From the NCBI GenBank assembly GCA_028564925.1, contig CM053033.1, positions 208,692,642 to 208,756,641 on the forward strand: a stretch of 64,000 nt of DNA. Reading direction: 5' to 3'. Positions within the stretch are counted from its first letter, which is position 1; the number at the start of each line of letters is the position of its first letter. The DNA comes from Lithobates sylvaticus (taxonomy: Eukaryota > Chordata > Amphibia > Anura > Ranidae). The notes below the pieces were generated by a model that was not told the DNA's origin, searched no databases, and saw only the letters and a list, made by a program, of their open reading frames with translations. Of this stretch, positions 57,567 to 64,000 are shown in pieces. Both the position numbers and the translations under genes were made by a program.

Positions 57567-57978
57567 GCCCCCGTACACACGGTCGGATATTCCGACCACA
57601 AAATCCGTCCGATTTTTTCCGACGGATTTTGCCTGAAACTGGTGTTGCATACACACGGTCGGACAAAGTTGTCGGAAAATCCGATCATTCTGAACGTGGT
57701 GACGTTCGTTGCGTACGACGGAACTACGTAGAAGCTAGTAGCCAATAGCTTTGGTCTCATAGTTTGATCTGAGCATGCGTGGCACTTTGTCTGTCGGAAT
57801 TCTCTACACACGATCGGAAAAAGTCTGATCGGATTTTGTTGTCGGAAAATTTGAGAGCAGGATCTCAAATTTTTTTCGACGGAAAAAGTCAGATGGAACC
57901 CACACACAGGCGGATTTTCCGACAACATGGTCCGATCGGGCATTTTCCGTCGGACTTTCCGACCGTGTGTACGGGGCA
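57567..57978. mobile_element. Harbinger-like MITE, copy 4
   Basis: Left end slightly altered (GCCCCCGTACACACGGTCGG), right end GTGTACGGGGCA. Flanks TTA and TAA. Same internal order as copies 1 and 2. Confidence 0.75.
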
Positions 57979-59788
57979 TAACTCTTTAAAATAATATGTC
58001 AACCCAACATTTCATATTTATGACATGTGCCTACTGAATCATGTACTTTTATGAAAAATACCCTAATCTCTTTGTATTGCTTCCTTTGTGTGACATCTCT
58101 GGTGTTCCTGACAGTTCCTCTGCTTTTCAATCAAAAACAAACCACACTAAGCAGGAGATCACAGCGTGACCAGTTCTCTGGCTGTGCTAGGAACTCAGTC
58201 TGCTCTTCTGCTATGATCAGGCTTGTCCTTACATGCCCTCCCCCCCTGCACAGCCATTCACTGGGAAGGCCAGTGTGCTGCTGCTTCTCCTCCCTCACCT
58301 CTTTATTTAGATCTTTATGTAGCTGAGAACAGAGGTTATGTGATCACTTAAAAAAGGGTTAAAAAGGTATTCATAATCTTTTGTATATCTATACATAAAT
58401 GTTGTACCTTTCATTTCTATTTTGAACTGCATGGGTTGTTTTAAAAGGAGAGGGTTTGCATATACTTTAATGAAAAATTCCAGGTATGCATATATTACAT
58501 GATAAAATTGGACCAGTTTGGACTAATGCAACTATGTATATATCATAAAAAAGAAAGTCATCCAGCACACAACAATGCTGGGTCTGCACAGTTAGTTCAA
58601 AAGATATATATATATAATCTGTATATTAATCCTTAGTGTGGTAGGAGTAGTCCATGATAACTTGGGTGTGTAACAAATAGTTCAGATGCCAGCCATCCCC
58701 AGAGCGTATCCAGAGAACTCTGTGAGAATGCAAAAAGAGGAAAGGAGGGAGGCGCACCTAAGTGTATTATTAAAATAGCATGTTTAATGTGCAAAGTAAT
58801 GCACTTACATAAGGACAGAAATCAAGGTCATATCTGTATGAGGGATGTCCTCCTCGGGGGTGCCAGCAATCTGGTTTCCCAGGCATCCAGATGATATCAG
58901 GAACTGTGTGGGGCACTGATTCCAAACCAGGAAGTGGAGAGGATCCAGGCAGACTACCGGAGAGCCAACCTCAGTATAGGGAGGACAAAAAGGACAGGAA
59001 GCACGGCTATGTGCTCAGAGCATATAGCTCCTTCTACTGGCCAGTTGGCAGGTGAAATGTATACAGTAATACAACAGTAGTACAAGTAGTATTTAGAAGA
59101 TGCAACTTCCTGGTGATATTAGTTGGTGAAGTTTGTGCCCTTTTTCTTATCTGCTGTGGGAGGAGCCTGGAAGTTAGAGTATGAAAACAAGACATCCAAC
59201 ACTACGTAGGTGTACAGGAGAGAAAAAGCTCTCTGTGGAGCTGGAGTGCCAGGAGTCTGGGGTGAGGACCCGTGTTAGGAGAAGCCAGAAGGACTTTAGC
59301 TACTCCTGACCTTCGCTAAGCAGGTTTCTAGCTTGAAGTGGAGTAGGCCTTCTGGGTCTGAGTCTTGAGGGACACCTTAAGTGGGGACCCACTGCTGGGG
59401 GCTTCATGGGGAAGTAAAAGAGAAGATGGCTGTACTATTATGATTTGTGTTAAAGGCACTGAAGTACTCTACATTGAGATTGTGACATGTGTGAAGGTGT
59501 TAGCTGTTGTGCCAAGAACATTCTACAGTAAAGCGTTAAAATGTATGTGGACATTCTTTTTTTTAGGGAAGGACCTCAGGCTGGGAAGCATTCTTTTTTC
59601 TAGGGAAGGACCTCAAGCTGGGAAATGTGAGTACTACAATAAAGGTGGGCCTGATGATCCTGCCATGAAGGGGCTTGTTCAGGCACTTCCTGTTACAGGG
59701 TGACAAAGCATTGTCTGTGTCTCCTGTTTGTGCTCCTATTTGGTCACCCTGTCGTACAGGCTTCAGTTGGAGGCTCCATGTGGTTGTT
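57979..59788. other. Unrecognised sequence with some repeat-like parts
   Basis: No gene is supported. 59545-59625 contains two tandem copies of a 40-bp unit (CATTCTTTTTTTTAGGGAAGG / CATTCTTTTTTCTAGGGAAGG type, each followed by ACCTCA.GCTGGGAA). 58740-58830 resembles PLE terminal-repeat style but lacks a core motif. Confidence 0.3.
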
Positions 59789-61470
59789 TCAATACACATT
59801 AAGTAAAAGTAATGAAGGGATGGTGGCGCTCCCTAGTAAGAAAATGTGTACGTGACCACACTACCTAACACACTTAATAAGCTAAAAGTAATAATAAATA
59901 AATTGACAACAAAAAGGTGTGTAAATATAGAAACCAATGGTGAAGTGATCCATAGATTAGCACTCCATAGTAATCCAGCCTGGGAACACTCAAAACTAAG
60001 TGTAATACCAGAAGGAAAGCTGATGGGGCTAATCACTTAAGTTGATGCAGGAAACTATGTGTGGTAAATTGGAATAGGGTGTATCCACCTACTACCATCT
60101 CACACCAGCCTAGATACAATCAATACATGTGATACATATACGTGAATTATCTATAAGTGATAACAGCAATAACCATAAATTAAAATAATTGAAAAAAATA
60201 ATACATTCCATGAGCCACATAAGGGGATATGTGAACCTTGTGGTAAAAGATATACATATGTATGTGTATATATACACGTGAAAAGTCCTCCCCGGGTTGG
60301 GTGCTCCAAAAGGTATACAAAAAAGAAAAAAGGGGAAATATATATACAAATGTTCAGTGATCAGTGACTTTAGTGACTTCGCTGTTGTAGATAAGGTGAC
60401 TTCGTGCTGCCCATATGGTCCCACACTCACCGGAAACTACCACCCCTGCAGGGGTAAAAGGTATAAATGGAGATCCGTCAGTGGTCCCTCTCCCAGAAAT
60501 GGATCGATATCCCACTCCTTCGTATCCACGGGGGCGGTCACAGGATCTAGTTACCAGCGTCAGCACTCCATTCTCCAGGAAATTCAGAAAAAATGTCCCT
60601 CCATGGCAAAAATTAAAAAGAAAGATAGGGGACTCATAGCGCAAAATGTAAAAACAAATTATACTTTATTAAAATAAAGCAAAAAAATGTAAAACAAAAA
60701 TAAGGTTAAAAAAGTATAACAGAGTCCCGGCGGGCTAGTATAGGGCTTTAAAGCCTGGGTGCCCTCTATTAAAGATAGTGCACAGTGGCCGCTTGCGTCC
60801 CAGCAGCGTTCCAGGCCTCCTGCGCTAACCGGAAGTGAGATAAGTACGCCTTACGCACGTTTCGTCATGTGACTTTGTCAAAAGCGTCGCTTTTGACGTG
60901 TATATATACACATACATATGTATATCTTTTACCACAAGGTTCACATATCCCCTTATGTGGCTCATGGAATGTATTATTTTTTTCAATTATTTTAATTTAT
61001 GGTTATTGCTGTTATCACTTATAGATAATTCACGTATATGTATCACATGTATTGATTGTATCTAGGCTGGTGTGAGATGGTAGTAGGTGGATACACCCTA
61101 TTCCAATTTACCACACATAGTTTCCTGCATCAACTTAAGTGATTAGCCCCATCAGCTTTCCTTCTGGTATTACACTTAGTTTTGAGTGTTCCCAGGCTGG
61201 ATTACTATGGAGTGCTAATCTATGGATCACTTCACCATTGGTTTCTATATTTACACACCTTTTTGTTGTCAATTTATTTATTATTACTTTTAGCTTATTA
61301 AGTGTGTTAGGTAGTGTGGTCACGTACACATTTTCTTACTAGGGAGCGCCACCATCCCTTCATTACTTTTACTTTATCACTGGCTCCCTAGGGAGTCCAT
61401 TCAGGGGAGGCTGCATACCTCTACTCCTATCCTAAGCGCGGACTATTTATCCTAAATCAATACACATTAA
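59789..61470. mobile_element. Penelope-like fold-back insertion bounded by 14-bp direct repeats
   Basis: TCAATACACATTAA occurs exactly at 59789-59802 and 61457-61470 and brackets a 1654-bp unit. Within it, arms 59801-60285 and 60890-61374 (485 bp each) are inverted and virtually identical; the visible differences are near the inner ends. The 604-bp spacer carries a degraded hammerhead-like motif (minus, 60859-60881: GAAAC present, first half altered). About 80 unpaired bases (61375-61456) form the right tail. No coding capacity, although frames in the two arms give the same spurious peptides. Confidence 0.85.
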
Positions 61471-61530
61471 ATCGGCATGATCTGTCCTAGTCCTGAAATG
61501 CTAACCAAATGTTGTCATGCAGGTCTCTTA

Positions 61531-62372
61531 TGCCCCGTACACACGGTCGAAATTTCCGATGGAAAATGTCCTATCGAACCATGTTGTCGGAAAATCCGAC
61601 CGTTTGTGGGCTCCATCAGACTTTTTCTGTCGGAATGTCCAACGAAAAAAATTTGAGATCCTGCTCTCAAATTTTCCGACAACAAAGTCCTATCGGACTT
61701 TTTCCGATGGTGTGTAGCGAATTCCGACAGACAAAGTGCCACGCATGCTCACATAACATAGCTTTTGGCTACTAGCCTCTACGTAGTCCCGTCGTACGCA
61801 ACGAACATCACCACTTTTTAAGCCCCATACACACAGTCTGACAATCCGCGGACCAGGTCCGTCGGACCATGTCCGTCATACTTTGTCTGATGTTGGTTTT
61901 GCGTACACACGGTCGGACAAAGTTGTCGGAAAATCCGATCATTCTGAACGTGGTGACGTTTGTTGCCTATGACGGGACTACGTAGAGGCTAGTAGCCAAT
62001 AGCTTTGGTCTTGTAATGTGATCTGAGCATGCGTAGCACTTTGTCCGTCGGACAACCGTACACACGATCGGATTTGGTGTGATCGGACCGTGTTGTCGGC
62101 AAATCTTTCCAGCAGGAGATAAGACTTTGTCCGTCGGACAATCCGACGTACACTGTCCGATGGTGCCTACACACGGTCTGATTTTTCAACAACATTGTCC
62201 GATCGGACAGAATCCATGAAAAAGTCAGACCGTGTGTATGGGGCTTTAGAATGATTGGATTTTCCGACAACTTTGTCCGACCGTGTGTATGCAACACCAG
62301 TGTCGGACAAAAACCGTCGCAAAAAAACAGACAGATTTTGTGGTCGGAATTTCCGACCGTGTGTACGGGGCA
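61531..62372. mobile_element. Harbinger-like MITE, copy 5, split by a related MITE
   Basis: Outer ends TGCCCCGTACACACGGTCG and GTGTACGGGGCA with exact TTA duplication (61528-61530, 62373-62375). It is interrupted in the middle by the element at 61822-62244. The outer internal orientation matches copy 3. Confidence 0.82.
61822..62244. mobile_element. Variant MITE nested inside copy 5
   Basis: Ends GCCCCATACACACAGTCTG and ACCGTGTGTATGGGGC. It contains the family's full middle (CATTCTGAACGTGGTGACG ... TAGCCAATAGCTTTGGTC) in the opposite orientation to its host copy. The termini differ enough from the outer element to be a separate subfamily. Confidence 0.8.
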
Positions 62373-62375
62373 TTA

Positions 62376-63290
62376 GAGGCCTTCCCTGATGTTGGGAAAT
62401 ATAAATACGCTCCAACTTGACAAACCAATCTATCAACACAGTTGGCAAATTATTTTACATTATGATAACCATGGTTTGATACACCAGGTCTTTCCCCAAC
62501 AAACCTTACTAGGGATAGACTGCTACTTCATTGACTGAGATGTAATTTGTTGGCCCTCTTGGTCTGGTTGACTCAAGTGAGCTACATGTGTATATAGTAT
62601 AATATTGCTGCAAAAGCAATAAGAAAATGCATAGTGTTTCAGATACCTTTCAAGTGTCATGTAACCAAGCTCTCTCTTGTTTCTCCCATTAATTAGTTGT
62701 AACCAGCTACACAACATACAATTATTGCCATGATACATAGATGTATTTCTATATTCGAGACCCTTCGGGAGGCTGCATTTGTTTAGTCGATATAGCCCCT
62801 TCTCTTCTGAAAGATTTCTTATTCCAGTATTTGTTTTGTTACCAGAACTACATAACTGATAGCATTTTTGGCTTCGATTCAAGAAGATATCCATTCCATT
62901 GAGGGTTCTGTTGACATTCTGGCCTAATCCATATAAGGCCTACTGATTTTACTTGCAGTCGCCTGTGTTAAATCGACTTGGCATTTTTTTCTCTTTACTT
63001 TTGTGATCACTATACAATTCACACTATTGTTCCTGATGATTTTTCCTGTTTCTTTTTTTGGTAATGACCTTTTTTTTTTTTTTGTGAACAAGAAAAGGAG
63101 AAAATCTCAAATATTTATTTTTATCCTACAATAAAACATCTAAAAATACTGTCATGATCCACTGTTGCTAGCATCAGGAAGAAAGATGCCATGCAGCGAT
63201 CGCTGGAGGGCATGTAGACAGGAAAGCCTGCAAGAGGCTACAGGAGATCGGCAGCACTGAGATGCAAACAATTATGAAAAAGTGTGAAAA
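62376..63290. other. Unrecognised sequence
   Basis: No repeat ends or gene identified. A 123-codon minus-strand frame at 62523-62894 has no recognisable domain. A T run lies at 63071-63084. Confidence 0.3.
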
Positions 63291-63385
63291 TGGAATGTAT
63301 TGAAAGAAAAGGAAAAAAGGAAAAAAAGGAAGGAAAAAAAAGGAAGGAAAAAAAGGAAGGAAAAAAAAGGAAAAAAAAACATAAT
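63291..63385. repeat. Purine-rich microsatellite (GGAAGGAAAAAA)n
   Basis: Irregular GGAA/AAGG units with A runs on one strand. Such homopurine stretches are prone to slippage. Confidence 0.9.
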
Positions 63386-63484
63386 TGTTTCTGATACACA
63401 GAGCTTTAGAAAACCAAATGTCCTTAAATGAGGGTTTAAATCTATTTTAAACGTTTTTTTTTTATTCTACTACATATTTTTTGA

Positions 63485-63615
63485 AGAAAAAAATCTCAAT
63501 AAGCGTGCAGTATACTGATTTGTTTGAGCAAAAGTCACGTATATATACGTGATCCTGCACACATCGACCATCCTGTAGCAATAAGACTGCTATAGGGCGG
63601 TCCGCAAGTGGTTAA
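63485..63615. repeat. Right end of a TTAA-ended element
   Basis: Ends GGCGGTCCGCAAGTGGTTAA, similar to the family A right ends. A short palindrome CACGTATATATACGTG is at 63537-63552. The left end was not found. Confidence 0.45.
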
Positions 63616-64000
63616 AATGGTATTATTTACAATAGTTTTGTAGCGATACCCCCAAGGAGCTGCTCGGGTCACCACTGCTGGGTCCTTGTTTCCTGTTGAA
63701 AAGATTATGCTGAAGTGCCTTATTTTTATATGAAGGATGTGAGTACAATGGTTGAGGAATTTTGTGTGCTGTTGAAATAAATGGTTTACTCTACTTCACT
63801 ATTGGAAGCATCTCTCTTTTCCTTATATGTGGAGTGCAACAATCTAACATTCAGTCTGGATCCATCTGTGACCCATGTGGGGCTATTAAGCGAGTTGGCC
63901 GAGCATGAGAGTGCAAGGCATATACTGCTGGTGAGTGCGTTTCCTTAGGGTGCTGTAGCACTGAACACAGGTGGTGTGGTGAAAGATTGTTTTTCAAGTC
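63616..64000. other. Unrecognised sequence to the window end
   Basis: No gene or repeat boundary identified. Confidence 0.3.

Noticed and set aside
60859-60900. Minus-strand hammerhead candidate in the 59789-61470 spacer
   Set aside because: GAAAC and stem III remain, but the first core half reads TTGACAA rather than CUGANGA. I kept it only as a degraded motif and did not list it as a ribozyme.
59833-61342. Two identical pairs of 64- and 67-codon frames
   Set aside because: They are duplicated only because the two arms of the fold-back are identical. No domain or start context.

Overview
The window looks like gene-poor intergenic DNA from a large frog genome. Several dispersed repeats resemble ones I know from true frogs (Ranidae), and the mix of Ngaro-type tyrosine-recombinase retrotransposon, Penelope-like elements (PLEs), Tx1-type L1, long-terminal-inverted-repeat Tc1 and many TTAA-ended and Harbinger-like MITEs fits an amphibian. 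The species assignment is inference from remembered repeat families. I found no exon of a recognisable host gene, no tRNA or rRNA gene and no CRISPR array. Nearly all long reading frames belong to mobile elements. Layout: 1-1290 is a Tc1 transposase remnant split by an 801-bp hAT-like fold-back element. 2076-6200 holds PLE terminal-repeat pieces with hammerhead-ribozyme-like cores and a 387-bp palindrome. 6201-13120 is a largely whole Ngaro element with split direct repeats, three main frames and a hydrolase-like frame. 13121-17400 has a gag fossil, a 98-bp hairpin, a 31-bp minisatellite fused to a LINE ORF1-like frame, and a fold-back repeat. 17400-19430 is mostly unrecognised and includes a candidate conserved non-coding block. 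20270-23500 is a minus-strand PLE with reverse transcriptase and GIY-YIG endonuclease remains. 23817-28750 is a chain of TTAA-ended elements carrying a nested hAT element and a solo-LTR-like insert. 29082-35420 is a class I endogenous retrovirus with matching LTRs; it is broken. 35469-40250 is more TTAA-ended repeats, minisatellite and G/T-rich DNA. 40530-44590 is a PLE fold-back followed by a defective Tx1 L1 with a MITE in it. 44996-46618 is a full-length but frameshifted Tc1. 46831-50360 holds two PLE-like fold-backs. 50539-64000 is MITEs, unrecognised sequence, further PLE fold-backs (one with near-perfect 485-bp arms) and a MITE inserted in a MITE. The strongest non-routine signal is a set of about ten hammerhead-like cores (CUGANGA, stem II, GAAA, self-complementary six-base stem III, GUA or GUC site). 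They sit in PLE-type repeats that are repeatedly arranged head-to-head as long palindromes. Two of those units are bounded by exact 14-bp direct repeats. Hammerhead motifs are already known in PLEs; the fold-back architecture and the duplicated ribozymes within it are what deserve a second look.
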